Shown: positions 42,436 through 51,891, counted from the stretch's first letter. The stretch is 64,000 bases of DNA from Lelliottia wanjuensis (GCF_030238365.1 NZ_JASSOT010000061.1:124001-188000); one strand, 5' to 3'. Numbers and translations: made by a program. The notes: generated by a model not told the origin, from the sequence alone.

Positions 42436-44178
42436 TTAGTTCTTTGCTTTATTATTAGCCAAGGCGAACCAATCTTGACTGTCGCCACCGCGCTCAAGCT
42501 TTACAATGGACTCTTCGATGGTAAGAGCGTCACGAATATCCAGAAAGAACTGTTCCAGTTGCTCAGTACTGCTATCGTTGGGGTAGCCAGCCGCCGCTAA
42601 CAACTGCTGACCACTAAGCGGTTCTCCAGCTTGCTTTAACGCTTCAACCACTTTAATGGGTTTACTCATACGGTTACCTTTTTTTTTGTCTACCGCGGGG
42701 CGTTTTGGCTTCGGTTGTCTTTTGATAACTTCACGTTCGGCCTTAATTTTTTCCAGCAGGGCTTCGGCGCTGTTTTTTCCGCTGATTAAATCTGGATTAG
42801 CGGCGCGCCAGTCAGCAGTAAGATCACCCCGGAAAGCTTTGGCTAAGATGGATTGAGATATTTTATTGACACGATCTAGTGCGGCATTGGCTTTTTGCTC
42901 GATGCTATCGGCAAAGTCGAATAGCTGTTCTACATGGCGGACGACTTCGGTTTGTTCCTCGGTTGGAGGAACTGCAATCACTAGGTTGCTTACATCCCCA
43001 ATCCTATAATGTTTAACGCCTGTACCTACAGCCAATTCTTCTGAACGTTTTCTAAAATTTGGATCCATTAACGAAATAAGTAAAAACTTGGCAGACATGT
43101 ATCTTTCAACAGGACGAATGAGCATGGTCCTTTGACCTAAACATAACTTATGTTTAGGTGGAATAATTTCTGCTTCACCCATAGGCGCTTCACGTGTAAA
43201 TATTATATCGCCTGGTTCAGGTGGACAGCGACGAGACCAATATTTGTATGTATCATCAGAGACAAATTTCAAATTATCCCAAATAAATTTACCATCGCGA
43301 ATATTCGATGTTCTGATTAGGGGGAGGCCAACATTAGAGTATGGGGCTGTTTTGTTATGACAGTCAACGATCATTAATACACAATCTTCAAGTTGGCTCC
43401 ATGACCACATTTCAGGCAATTTTACTTCATTAAGTTTGGTTTGATTTGAGTATTCTTTGACCCGCTTTAACACGCGCTTAACTTCGTTATGATCTGGATT
43501 ATTTTTAATCCAAGATTTTTTTTCTTTTTGGATGTTGTGTAGCACATTATCCACACATTCAGTTTCTTCCCTCCACTTCTCCGTCAACTTGCCACTTACA
43601 GCCGCAACGAGCACGGATTGGCGAAAAATTTTTAGAATTTTAGGAATGCGTTCGAGGCGGGCTTTGGTGGCTTCAACTTGTGCAAGCAGGGTGTCGAGTT
43701 TGTCGGCAATAACTTTTTGCTCAGCCAACGGAGCTAGAACAAAGGGGGCAGTTACCCCATCCTTTGTACCAAGTCGAGGCATATTTACGCCATAGCTCAC
43801 AGAATTTACAAACTCTAAAAACATTTCGCTTTTTAGCCAGTAAAAGAGGTACCTATTGTCAATATATGGTTCAGCATTTAGAGGAATGATTTCAGTCGAA
43901 CAAACCCCAGAGTTGTCCGCAATAACAACCTTATTTAAGTAAGGTCGTAGTTTTCCGTAAAGAACGTCTCCTTTACTGAATTTATTTTTTGTGCTTTTAA
44001 ATGGTCGTGCACTGGCATCTAACCGTTGAATGATCTTCGAGCTATCTTTTTCTATATCTTCAAGTTCAAGTATCCAAGTATCGCCTGTAACGTCAGATAA
44101 TTCACATTTTTCAGTTTTACCGTAGGAAACTACGTCACCGAGCTGAACTGTCAGCCATGGTAGAGAAGTCACAACCAT
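42436..44178 (-). CDS. hsdS: Type I restriction-modification specificity subunit HsdS, with C-terminal extension
   Basis: HsdS sets the bipartite DNA target for the HsdM methylase. The 580-residue protein has two target-recognition domains (about 8-145 and 240-400), each followed by a conserved coiled-coil spacer (LAPLAEQKVIADKLDTLLAQVEATK and VPPTEEQTEVVRHVEQLFDFADSIEQK in part). At 580 residues it is over 100 longer than common HsdS proteins. After a Lys/Pro-rich linker (KRQPKPKRPAVDKKK) an extra domain of about 75 residues (KPIKVVEALKQAGEPLSGQQL... DWFALAN) looks like a winged helix. It overlaps the hsdM stop by one base (TAATG). Confidence 0.92.
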   Translation of the reverse strand: MVVTSLPWLTVQLGDVVSYGKTEKCELSDVTGDTWILELEDIEKDSSKIIQRLDASARPFKSTKNKFSKGDVLYGKLRPYLNKVVIADNSGVCSTEIIPLNAEPYIDNRYLFYWLKSEMFLEFVNSVSYGVNMPRLGTKDGVTAPFVLAPLAEQKVIADKLDTLLAQVEATKARLERIPKILKIFRQSVLVAAVSGKLTEKWREETECVDNVLHNIQKEKKSWIKNNPDHNEVKRVLKRVKEYSNQTKLNEVKLPEMWSWSQLEDCVLMIVDCHNKTAPYSNVGLPLIRTSNIRDGKFIWDNLKFVSDDTYKYWSRRCPPEPGDIIFTREAPMGEAEIIPPKHKLCLGQRTMLIRPVERYMSAKFLLISLMDPNFRKRSEELAVGTGVKHYRIGDVSNLVIAVPPTEEQTEVVRHVEQLFDFADSIEQKANAALDRVNKISQSILAKAFRGDLTADWRAANPDLISGKNSAEALLEKIKAEREVIKRQPKPKRPAVDKKKGNRMSKPIKVVEALKQAGEPLSGQQLLAAAGYPNDSSTEQLEQFFLDIRDALTIEESIVKLERGGDSQDWFALANNKAKN

Positions 44179-45713
44179 TATTCAGCCCCTTCCAATGCGA
44201 CCAGCAAACAACTCAGCTCACTAAGTGCAGCTTCCAATTCTTCTTTTGCCGCCCGTGCCAATATGTCCGGTTCGGGTAAACCAGCTGCACCTACGCTGTT
44301 GCTATCTTTCAACCAAGAGATATCCAGTGAGTCAACTTTGTTGTTTGCAATCCACTCACGGCTAAAGCTGCGCCAGCGAGAATGGGCGAGATAATCATCA
44401 ATGTCCTGATTTTCGTCTACGGCATCTTCATCTACTTCAGTCTCTTGAGCACCAAAACTATATTCACCTTCTGTACGCTTGCTGGTTCCATCAGGGCTGT
44501 CACCAAACACTTTCTCGAATGCACCAAGGTGTGGGTCTATGCCTAAGTCCTCTGGTGCAAAGCCAATGTCGGGATTACCAAAGGGCGTGCGCTTACCAAA
44601 ACTTGGCATATTGGTACGTAGGTCGTATACCCAGACATTTTTAGTACAGTTCTCTTGCTGATATTTGTCTTTGGCGGAGCCTTTGGTAAAGAACAAGACG
44701 TTAGTTTTAACGCCTTGAGCGTAAAAAATACCGGTAGGCAGGCGCAAAATAGTATGCAAATTGCACTTATTCATTAAGTCGCGGCGTACATCAGTACCGG
44801 CACCGGATTCAAACAGTACGTTATCTGGCAACACTACAGCAGCCCGACCGCCAGCTCTAAGCCCCAAATAAATATGCTGCAAAAAAGCGATTTGCTTATT
44901 TGTATTGGGGAATGGAATATCGCTGCGCAAAGGACGCTGTCCCCCAGCCTTATTACCAAAGGGAGGATTGGCTACAATTACATCAGCCTTATCCAATTCC
45001 AATGCATCATCAGTCAGTGCATCACCGTAAATAATATTTGCATCTAAATCATGTAGAAAGGTATTCATTAAGCAAATTCGACGAGTATTTTTTTCTATTT
45101 CCACCCCTTGATATTTAGGAGAGTTGGATTTGTATTTTTCTCGTGAATATTTAGTTCGAATATAGCTGTCAGCAGAAACTAAGAAACCACCACTTCCCGT
45201 CGCTGGGTCTTGGATTAAGTCTCCAAGATTTGGCTGTATTAATCTTACTATAGTGTTAACTAAAGAGCGTGGCGTAAAATACTGCCCAGCCCCCGAACGA
45301 GTATCCTGAGCACTCTTATCAATTAATCCGCTGTAGAGATCACCAAATCCATCTTTTCCTACTTGGTGCCACTCTATTTTCGAAATACCGTCGACAACAG
45401 CTTTTAAATTCTCAGAATGGGAGAAAACAGTTGTAGGGAATGCGTAAATCTCCCTTATGACTTCATTTTTAACATGCGCCCCCAAGTGGGTGAGCATCTC
45501 TTGATAGAACCCTAGTAATCCCTGCTCTTCATGGGACTCTAGATCAGCCCATCGATAGCCTTCGGGTATCAATTTTTCTGAACCATTTTCCTGAGCAATC
45601 TTGAGAAACAGTAGATAACTTAGCTCTGAAACATACTGATAATAGGTGATACCGTCACCTCTAAGTATGTTACAGAGATTCCAAATTTTTTGAACGATTG
45701 TTTCTTGCTTCAT
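44178..45713 (-). CDS. hsdM: Type I restriction-modification DNA methylase HsdM
   Basis: HsdM methylates adenine (N6) at the site chosen by HsdS. The 511-residue protein has an N-terminal helical domain, then GAGQYFTPRSLV, the SAM motif DPATGSGGFLV (about 168-178) and the catalytic NPPFGNK. An acidic tract (TEVDEDAVDENQDIDD) lies in the C-terminal third. It is the first gene of the operon; the promoter should lie in 45714-45845. No hsdR occurs anywhere in the window. Confidence 0.95.
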   Translation of the reverse strand: MKQETIVQKIWNLCNILRGDGITYYQYVSELSYLLFLKIAQENGSEKLIPEGYRWADLESHEEQGLLGFYQEMLTHLGAHVKNEVIREIYAFPTTVFSHSENLKAVVDGISKIEWHQVGKDGFGDLYSGLIDKSAQDTRSGAGQYFTPRSLVNTIVRLIQPNLGDLIQDPATGSGGFLVSADSYIRTKYSREKYKSNSPKYQGVEIEKNTRRICLMNTFLHDLDANIIYGDALTDDALELDKADVIVANPPFGNKAGGQRPLRSDIPFPNTNKQIAFLQHIYLGLRAGGRAAVVLPDNVLFESGAGTDVRRDLMNKCNLHTILRLPTGIFYAQGVKTNVLFFTKGSAKDKYQQENCTKNVWVYDLRTNMPSFGKRTPFGNPDIGFAPEDLGIDPHLGAFEKVFGDSPDGTSKRTEGEYSFGAQETEVDEDAVDENQDIDDYLAHSRWRSFSREWIANNKVDSLDISWLKDSNSVGAAGLPEPDILARAAKEELEAALSELSCLLVALEGAE

Positions 45714-45845
45714 ATTTTCAATTAACTCAGGATATAAGTGCGCTCACTTTAAATGAGATTACACCATAACATAATGAAAAGATACAATAATTTCTCCGAA
45801 TGCCAGCCTAATCTACAAGATCTTAGATAACGTATATCTCGATAG

Positions 45846-46118
45846 TTAATGCTTTTTCTGAATCAGCAGGTATGGATGGGACCAGTCAGTAACCTCCTCG
45901 TATGAAACAAACCCATCTTGTTCCAATGCGCACACACCTGAATGGGTTCTTGCATAATCATACACTGCTCTACTTTCCAGTCCCTGTAACATGTGCGACA
46001 ACAGCTTTCGGCGCATCACATCTGACTTCCTGCGTTTACGCGACGCCACATCTTTAAAGGTGATGTTGAATAGTTGCCCTATCACATTGGCAACGCATTT
46101 GCCGTAACGGTAAGTGGA
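45846..46118 (-). pseudogene. C-terminal fragment of a palm-domain polymerase-like gene
   Basis: The frame from a stop at 46119 reads STYRYGKCVANVIGQLFNIT, then RRKLLSHMLQGLESRAVYDY, then a Cys/Ala-rich end with ALEQDGFVS. It aligns closely with the last 90 or so residues of the 494-residue protein at 54841-56325 (RYGLCVRNAVGQNFNCTY, MRRKLLAHMIQGLESRAVYD, ALEHDGFVS). Only the C-terminal end survives, and the HDG motif has become QDG. An ATG-started frame of 79 codons (from 46085) exists but is probably not a functional gene. Confidence 0.78.
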
Positions 46119-46229
46119 TCACGTTTTACCCGTTATTGACATTACATTAGTTGCCTTAAAAACCTCGGCTGGAGCGGAACTTATAGCCCTCATGCTACCA
46201 GAACAACTGGTAGTACGAGATTAAACTAG

Positions 46230-46391
46230 ATGGGTTACAGACCGGATGCCATTGAGGCACAGCTCGCTCATGCAGATACAAATAACGTTCGTCGCACATA
46301 TAACCATGCGACCTATCTTGAGGAGCGGAAAGTGATGATGCAGGAATGGGCAGATAAACTTGATGTCTGGGTACAAAGAATAACCAAATGA
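46230..46391 (+). pseudogene. C-terminal remnant of a P4-family integrase
   Basis: MGYRPDAIEAQLAHADTNNV, followed by RRTYNHATYLEERKVMMQEW, is the end of a P4-type tyrosine recombinase: the IEAQLAH helix, the second His region and the catalytic Tyr in YNHATYLEERKVMM. The rest of the gene is missing: an in-frame stop lies directly before the ATG. A perfect 7-bp hairpin (CTACCAG/CTGGTAG, 46192-46210) sits just upstream. From 46392 to 46649 I see only weak frames and no supported gene. Confidence 0.85.
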
Positions 46392-46649
46392 AGCGGGAAT
46401 TGACCCAATGATTGTCGATTTACTCTTTGGCTACAGCGTGAAGATCGTTACGTCCAAGATTGTGGTTGCTTACCAGCGAAAGCCTTTCGGGAAAGTCTAA
46501 ACTCTGCATGCCCTGTTTGGTTAATAGGTTTCAGAAACACATCATCGGGAAGGACCATTAATAGCTCAAAACGTTCATATATCCAAAGCATTAGCAGGTT
46601 AACATAGTTTTGAGAACAACAGAGTCTAGCTATAAAAAGGATATTTGTT

Positions 46650-47438
46650 ATGCCAAATAATCGTGATGATTTCACTCCCGCAATTAAAAGAGATTTAGCT
46701 GATCGCGTAGGCTGGATCTGCTCCTATCCGCAGTGTGGACAAAGTACAATCGGTCCAGCGTCTGAGTCCGAAGCCGAAAAGATAAACAATGGGATTGCAG
46801 CACATATTTGTGCAGCTGCGCCGGGTGGGCCCAGATATGATAGCAGCATGTCTCCTGCAGAGCGTAAATCCATAAGCAATGGGATATGGATGTGCCGTAA
46901 TCATGGTAATCTAATCGACGCAGACGATAGCAATTTTTCGGTAGAGGAACTTAAGCAGTGGAAAAAAGATGCAGAATCGGCGGCTTATGCACGTCTTTCT
47001 TATCCTATCCAAAGTCAATCAGTAGGTTATTCTCAACGAGATATTAATATTCTCGTTGCTTATACAGACATTTTTAGCTACCAGTATATTCAACAACTTA
47101 TAAATGAACCTTTCCGCGCAAAAGTACCTGTAGCTGTGATCGATCCTTTATATAACTGTATGAACCTAATGGGTAATCCAAATTATTCGTTTAATGCACC
47201 TGATTTGGAAATAATTAGGAAAGAGTTAAATGACAAGATAATTGCTTTTAATACACACTTTAGTAAAGAAAGTGGCGGGAATCCTACATATTATGATTAC
47301 ATTGATCTTAATTTAATACGACAACGAAATCCAAATAGTGTAGATTATTACGTTAAGTATATTGAAAATACACAGTTGCTTGCATCATGCGTAGGCGATG
47401 TTGCCATGAAACTTCTCAATATCCGAGCGAGACTTTAA
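46650..47438 (+). CDS. HNH-type zinc-finger nuclease-like protein with unknown C-terminal domain
   Basis: The 262-residue protein opens with an HNH-like domain: WICSYPQCGQST, then AAHICAAAPGGPRYD, NGIWMCRNHGNLIDADD and FSVEELKQWKKDAE. Cys pairs and His fit a zinc-stabilised HNH core seen at the N-terminus of several defence and unknown bacterial proteins. Residues from about 130 on are helical and Tyr/Asn-rich with no recognised domain. It is monocistronic with an AAAAAGGAT site, beside the graveyard region. A stand-alone defence or accessory nuclease is an inference. Confidence 0.6.
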   Translation: MPNNRDDFTPAIKRDLADRVGWICSYPQCGQSTIGPASESEAEKINNGIAAHICAAAPGGPRYDSSMSPAERKSISNGIWMCRNHGNLIDADDSNFSVEELKQWKKDAESAAYARLSYPIQSQSVGYSQRDINILVAYTDIFSYQYIQQLINEPFRAKVPVAVIDPLYNCMNLMGNPNYSFNAPDLEIIRKELNDKIIAFNTHFSKESGGNPTYYDYIDLNLIRQRNPNSVDYYVKYIENTQLLASCVGDVAMKLLNIRARL

Positions 47439-47498
47439 TGCTTTCTATTTGCTGTTAAATTTTAATATTTGTAATTTATTTTCAATAAAATTTAGCTA

Positions 47499-47524
47499 AA
47501 GTCCTAACCATTAGGAAAGGACTT
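47499..47524. terminator. Hairpin between convergent genes
   Basis: AAGTCCT and AGGACTT flank an inner CCTAA/TTAGG pair, giving a stem between the HNH gene and the convergent phage-like operon. No strong T-run follows on either strand. Confidence 0.45.
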
Positions 47525-47557
47525 CATTGACGATAGCATATATAAAAATAATAACAG

Positions 47558-48301
47558 TCAGCGAATAAACCAGCTTTTATACTGTTCACTAGAAATATCC
47601 AAGGCTACACCAAACTGGCAGGATACAGTTGTTATCAAGGCTTCACCCTGACCAAGACGTTCTTTAGATTGGGTCATTGCAGCACTTTCAAGAATAAAAC
47701 CAGAGGCCATAAAATAAGTACCAATCTGGATATTCCATGTACCTTGTGGCATACCGTTAGATCCGATCCTATATCCACAAGGTGGTCTTAATGCTTGTTT
47801 CAGAACACTTGCGTCCATCTGGAAATAAGATAAAGCTGACTCACCTGCTTCCCCTGAACCACCCTCATAATTAGTTTCTGGATATACACAACTAGAAAGT
47901 TCTATTGCATCGTGATACCTAGATATGTTGGAGCGGCTAGTAACAATAAAGATCATATCAAGATTTATGCCACCAAATTGAGAACCTTGATACATTCGAA
48001 TTGTTTGTGCCCTGGTTTTATATAATGCATGCTTAGTTAAATCCAACTTACCGAAAGCTTTTTCCATTAGTCCACTGTATGCCATGTTACCTGCTAGAGC
48101 CATTTTCTGCGAGGTACTTTGTATGTCGCTCATATATGCATCAAAGGGTTGAACCATTGCACTACTCCCTGACAACCCAAAATCATTAACTATAGGGGCT
48201 ATAAATTCAGTAGTTGTGTATCCTGGGCATGTTAATTTTACAATAGCATCTGGCACATTACCTGAATACATATCATCAAGGTCTAACGGTATCTTTGACA
48301 T
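47558..48301 (-). CDS. Putative phage tail/baseplate-associated protein
   Basis: I do not recognise this 247-residue protein with certainty. It lacks a signal peptide or membrane segments, is rich in Ser/Gly/Tyr, and ends in a beta-rich segment (GTWNIQIGTYFMASGFILES... ITTVSCQFGVALDISSEQYKSW in pieces). That composition and its place directly after a tape-measure-like gene (1-bp gap) suggest a tail-tube initiator or baseplate component, like the genes following the tape measure in T4-type phages. The assignment rests on context. Confidence 0.4.
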   Translation of the reverse strand: MSKIPLDLDDMYSGNVPDAIVKLTCPGYTTTEFIAPIVNDFGLSGSSAMVQPFDAYMSDIQSTSQKMALAGNMAYSGLMEKAFGKLDLTKHALYKTRAQTIRMYQGSQFGGINLDMIFIVTSRSNISRYHDAIELSSCVYPETNYEGGSGEAGESALSYFQMDASVLKQALRPPCGYRIGSNGMPQGTWNIQIGTYFMASGFILESAAMTQSKERLGQGEALITTVSCQFGVALDISSEQYKSWFIR

Positions 48302-51300
48302 TTAGTTATCCCACAAAAGTTTGTTGGCAAAGGCCAATCCATAATCATCAATATTGGAAGGTGGTCTGATAGAACCTGCATTACTAGGCATAATAGGAGC
48401 AGGTTGTGAGGGAATAACAGATGGATTATTATTTCTTGTATTTTTCAATACTTCATTCTCACGAACCAACGTAGAAGAACTAGCGTCCAGTTGAGCAGGT
48501 TTAGCAATAATACCAGAAGCAGTAGGTGTTAATGGTGTATCACCAGCTACAATACCGGATGCTCCTGATGGTGTTATTCCGGTCTGTTGTCCAGTATTCA
48601 TCGGCATAACCGCTTGGCTTGTTGTATCAACCGCAGTAATACCTTTAGCCGCATTTTCTTTAGTTAATACAGCTTTTGCTACGGCCCATTCTCGTTGATA
48701 TCTAGCGGTCATAGATCTTTGTGTACTTATAGGACTCTTGCTGTAATCCTGCTGGATATGAGCAATTCTATCTTGATAAATAGTATCAATCATTTTTGCT
48801 TGGTCTTGTGGGCCATCACCTGATATACCAGCCTCTTTAAATGCCCTTTCAAGCTTGCTGGCACCACCCGATGAGCCATAAGCAACTGCTGACACATAAG
48901 CGGCTTCCTGCACTGCTTTAGACTGTTTATTTATATCAACACCAGTATTCTTCTGAACTCTGTTTACCACAGGGTTATAATGAGTAGCTATTATGAAATC
49001 ATCCTGTGCTTTATCCATTGCAGCAGCACCTTCAGAAGTTGAAGTAAATTGCCTGTATGCTGCATTGAATGCAGGTGTTCCAGGAGTCAAGCCAGCGAAT
49101 TGTCCCGCAAAAGCCTTAGCTTGAGGACTACGCATAAACTCACCCATAGTACCTGTTTTGGATGCTATCTGATGCCCACCGTAACTAACTCCGCCTATAT
49201 CCCCAGCCCCTGTTGAAATAGACCGTACATTACCGCGAGATTCAAAATAACCAGACATACCCCCCCGTTCATTACCTGCCATGACTGTATTAGCAACATC
49301 CTCAGCTTCATTTCCGGTATTTGAGACAGTTGATTTAATACTATTTAATGCTTCTGGGGGGAGTACTCCTCCCGGCTGATTTTTTGTAGGTCCAAAAAAT
49401 CCACCACCCCCACCGCCAAACATATTAGCAAGCCAATCCGATACATTACCACCAGTCATAGCGTCTGCTGACACACCCATTGTAACCATAGGGAATATAC
49501 CAGTAGGTAACACATTGGACACCCACCCCATTAGCTTATTCACTAAACTATGTTGGCCTGCATCATCTACATAAGCATCTGCTTTAGCACTGCCATCTAT
49601 TCCGGCATCAATAAGGTCGCTGACTTGTTTTTGATCTTGTGCGGGTAATGAATCAATAGCAGTAATAGATTTCTGTGTTTTAATCTGCAATGAATCGATT
49701 GAATTAGACGGTTGATTTTCGCCACCTGTAGATGTGATAGATTTACCCACATCTTGTTTCTGGTTAATCACATCCAGAGCAACACCAATACCCTGAACAT
49801 TTTTAGCATCCACACCTTTCTGGTTAGGTATCACGGTTGTATTAACATAATCCATAATGGCAGAGTATACTTCTGGATAGGCAGAAGGCATAGCAGAACT
49901 CTCCATTATCTGCATCAGCCTCTGTACATTACCACCTGCGGTATTATTAATATAGTCACTGATATTCTGAGTGCTCAGACAACTTTTCTGATACTTGCGG
50001 AGTTCTTTTATATCATCTTCGTCATATTTTCCGCTTTTAATCATTTCATCTACATACATAGCCTCAGCTATTGGGCCTTTTTTCTTGATAGCGTCAGGAA
50101 TATTATCTTGTGGGTCTTCAAATAAACCTGTTGCGCTTGAGCCAAGGAAACTACCGCCAACAGAACCGATTATTCCGCCGATTACACCACCAATAGCAGT
50201 ACCGACAATAGGAACCACTGAACCAATAGCAGCACCTGCTGCGGCTCCAGCCCAAGCGCCTCCCATACTACCAACGGTAGAACCTACGGCTTCTTTGCGT
50301 TCAGCAGTATTATTGGCCGTCGCATAATCGTAAGCACCAACCGCCACGTTAGCTACACCGCTTGCCTTACCTAATACTGATTTAGCGCCTTTAGCTAATG
50401 CACCACCAGCACCCTCACCTAAAATGCTTGTTGCTGCTTTGGTAGCACCTTTACTGGATAATGCAGAGACACCTGTTTTAGCGGCAACCTTAGGAGCGGC
50501 TGCATAAATAGCAGCTTCCGTTAACGGATTAGCAGATGATTCAGGAACAGCAACCCCTTGTGGTGTCATGGGAGCCGCTTCTGCGTCATCACCTGACAAC
50601 ATAAGGTAGCCAGCACCGGCAGCCGCTGCTAATTTACCCCACTTACCACCTTTACCAAGAAGTTTCAGTAATCCTTTGCTACCCCCACCTCTTAATGCGG
50701 CACGTTCAGCAGCTCCAATAGCTCCAGATTCAGCAGCACGAGTTGCTGTACCACCACCGCGTTTGAATAAGCCTTTAGCTTTACCCGCTACTTTCGCTCC
50801 TACATATCCAGCTCCAATACCTGCTATATCAGAAACCTTATCTGAGATTGCACCATCGGTAGCCATATCTACTACATTGAGGCCAGGTATCATACTCATC
50901 AAGAGTTTGGTTATATCACTGCCGTGCTCACTGGCTTTACCGGCTGCGGCTCCACCTACAAAAGCGGCGCCGCTTTTCAGTTTGGCCTTAGTGGTGTCAG
51001 ACAGTCCACGTTTCTTCAATCCAAATTCTATTTGTTGTAGGGTATGCAGGGTTCTTGTTTGCAGGGAACTGGTTTCAAGATGCTTTAATAAAGGTCCCAG
51101 CTTATTTAACTTGGCCGACATAGCATCAGATGAATTAGCAATTGCCTTTAATTGATTCAACTCATTAAGAAATTTATTACTATCCCCCAAACTAACGATG
51201 ATATTATTCAGCGCATGTATCTGCGTCTTCTCATCTTTAGATGAATCCTGAGCTATTTTAATTAAGTCATTAAGCCTATCGACAGATTGAACCTCACTAT

Positions 51301-51889
51301 TCATCCTATCAACTAACTCTATAAGCTGTTTTGTAGATTGTTCAGTTAAATCTGTCTGATTTTTAGTAAATGCGAGGAGTTCCTTGAATGCGGGACTCTT
51401 ATCAAACATGCCAGAGCTGCCAATAGCCTGAGCCAATTGTTTGGCAGAATGCAATTTAGCCTGCTTACTGGTGTCGCCATTCACAGCCTTAACAATATCA
51501 TCAGATAAATTAGATAGGCTTGTCTGCAAAACCGAGTTTAAGTCAGTAGATAATCCCGTCATCTTTTGGAGGTATTTATCTAACTGTTGATACTGAGTAG
51601 CATTTAATTTCTGCCCCTGTTGAAACAACCGGGCCAGTTCAGCATCCTGCGTTTTACTAAGTGCCTGTGCTACCTTTAAACTTTCCAATTGTTTCTTCAA
51701 CAGGGTAGCAGCTTGCTCATTACCCGTGGTAATAGCAGAGTCGAGATCTTTAGTTACCCTCTTGATAACCTTTTGGCTCACCATAGAGCTTTGTTGGACA
51801 GCCTTATTAATGGCTTCTATAAATTTCTTATCTTGTTTAACAGAGCCGCCGCTGGCAGCCCTGGCTAATCTGGAAACGCCGATGTACAT
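48302..51889 (-). CDS. Tape-measure-like protein with C-terminal lysozyme-like domain
   Basis: The 1195-residue protein has an N-terminal coiled-coil/helical region (about 15-310), then long Gly/Ala-rich hydrophobic stretches: SGAAFVGGAAAGKA, KLAAAAGAGYLMLSG and AGAAAGAAIGSVVPIVGTAIG. These glycine-zipper stretches and the helical start are typical of phage tail tape-measure and ejected virion proteins. At about 885-1050 lies ESRGNVRSISTGAGDIGGVSYGG..., a Glu-led SYGGHQ segment like those of phage lysozyme domains, with AVAYGSSGG further on. The C-terminal 120 residues are Pro/Ser/Thr-rich. Start follows CGGAGATAATA. It is the second gene of a three-gene operon. No capsid, portal or terminase gene occurs in the window. 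Confidence 0.6.
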   Translation of the reverse strand: MYIGVSRLARAASGGSVKQDKKFIEAINKAVQQSSMVSQKVIKRVTKDLDSAITTGNEQAATLLKKQLESLKVAQALSKTQDAELARLFQQGQKLNATQYQQLDKYLQKMTGLSTDLNSVLQTSLSNLSDDIVKAVNGDTSKQAKLHSAKQLAQAIGSSGMFDKSPAFKELLAFTKNQTDLTEQSTKQLIELVDRMNSEVQSVDRLNDLIKIAQDSSKDEKTQIHALNNIIVSLGDSNKFLNELNQLKAIANSSDAMSAKLNKLGPLLKHLETSSLQTRTLHTLQQIEFGLKKRGLSDTTKAKLKSGAAFVGGAAAGKASEHGSDITKLLMSMIPGLNVVDMATDGAISDKVSDIAGIGAGYVGAKVAGKAKGLFKRGGGTATRAAESGAIGAAERAALRGGGSKGLLKLLGKGGKWGKLAAAAGAGYLMLSGDDAEAAPMTPQGVAVPESSANPLTEAAIYAAAPKVAAKTGVSALSSKGATKAATSILGEGAGGALAKGAKSVLGKASGVANVAVGAYDYATANNTAERKEAVGSTVGSMGGAWAGAAAGAAIGSVVPIVGTAIGGVIGGIIGSVGGSFLGSSATGLFEDPQDNIPDAIKKKGPIAEAMYVDEMIKSGKYDEDDIKELRKYQKSCLSTQNISDYINNTAGGNVQRLMQIMESSAMPSAYPEVYSAIMDYVNTTVIPNQKGVDAKNVQGIGVALDVINQKQDVGKSITSTGGENQPSNSIDSLQIKTQKSITAIDSLPAQDQKQVSDLIDAGIDGSAKADAYVDDAGQHSLVNKLMGWVSNVLPTGIFPMVTMGVSADAMTGGNVSDWLANMFGGGGGGFFGPTKNQPGGVLPPEALNSIKSTVSNTGNEAEDVANTVMAGNERGGMSGYFESRGNVRSISTGAGDIGGVSYGGHQIASKTGTMGEFMRSPQAKAFAGQFAGLTPGTPAFNAAYRQFTSTSEGAAAMDKAQDDFIIATHYNPVVNRVQKNTGVDINKQSKAVQEAAYVSAVAYGSSGGASKLERAFKEAGISGDGPQDQAKMIDTIYQDRIAHIQQDYSKSPISTQRSMTARYQREWAVAKAVLTKENAAKGITAVDTTSQAVMPMNTGQQTGITPSGASGIVAGDTPLTPTASGIIAKPAQLDASSSTLVRENEVLKNTRNNNPSVIPSQPAPIMPSNAGSIRPPSNIDDYGLAFANKLLWDN

Positions 51890-51891
51890 TA

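Noticed and set aside
46448-46675. 75-codon minus-strand frame
   Set aside because: Its start overlaps the start region of the HNH protein gene and it has no clear ribosome site. The middle (LLMVLPDDVFLKPI) reads like protein, so a remnant is possible, but I cannot support it.
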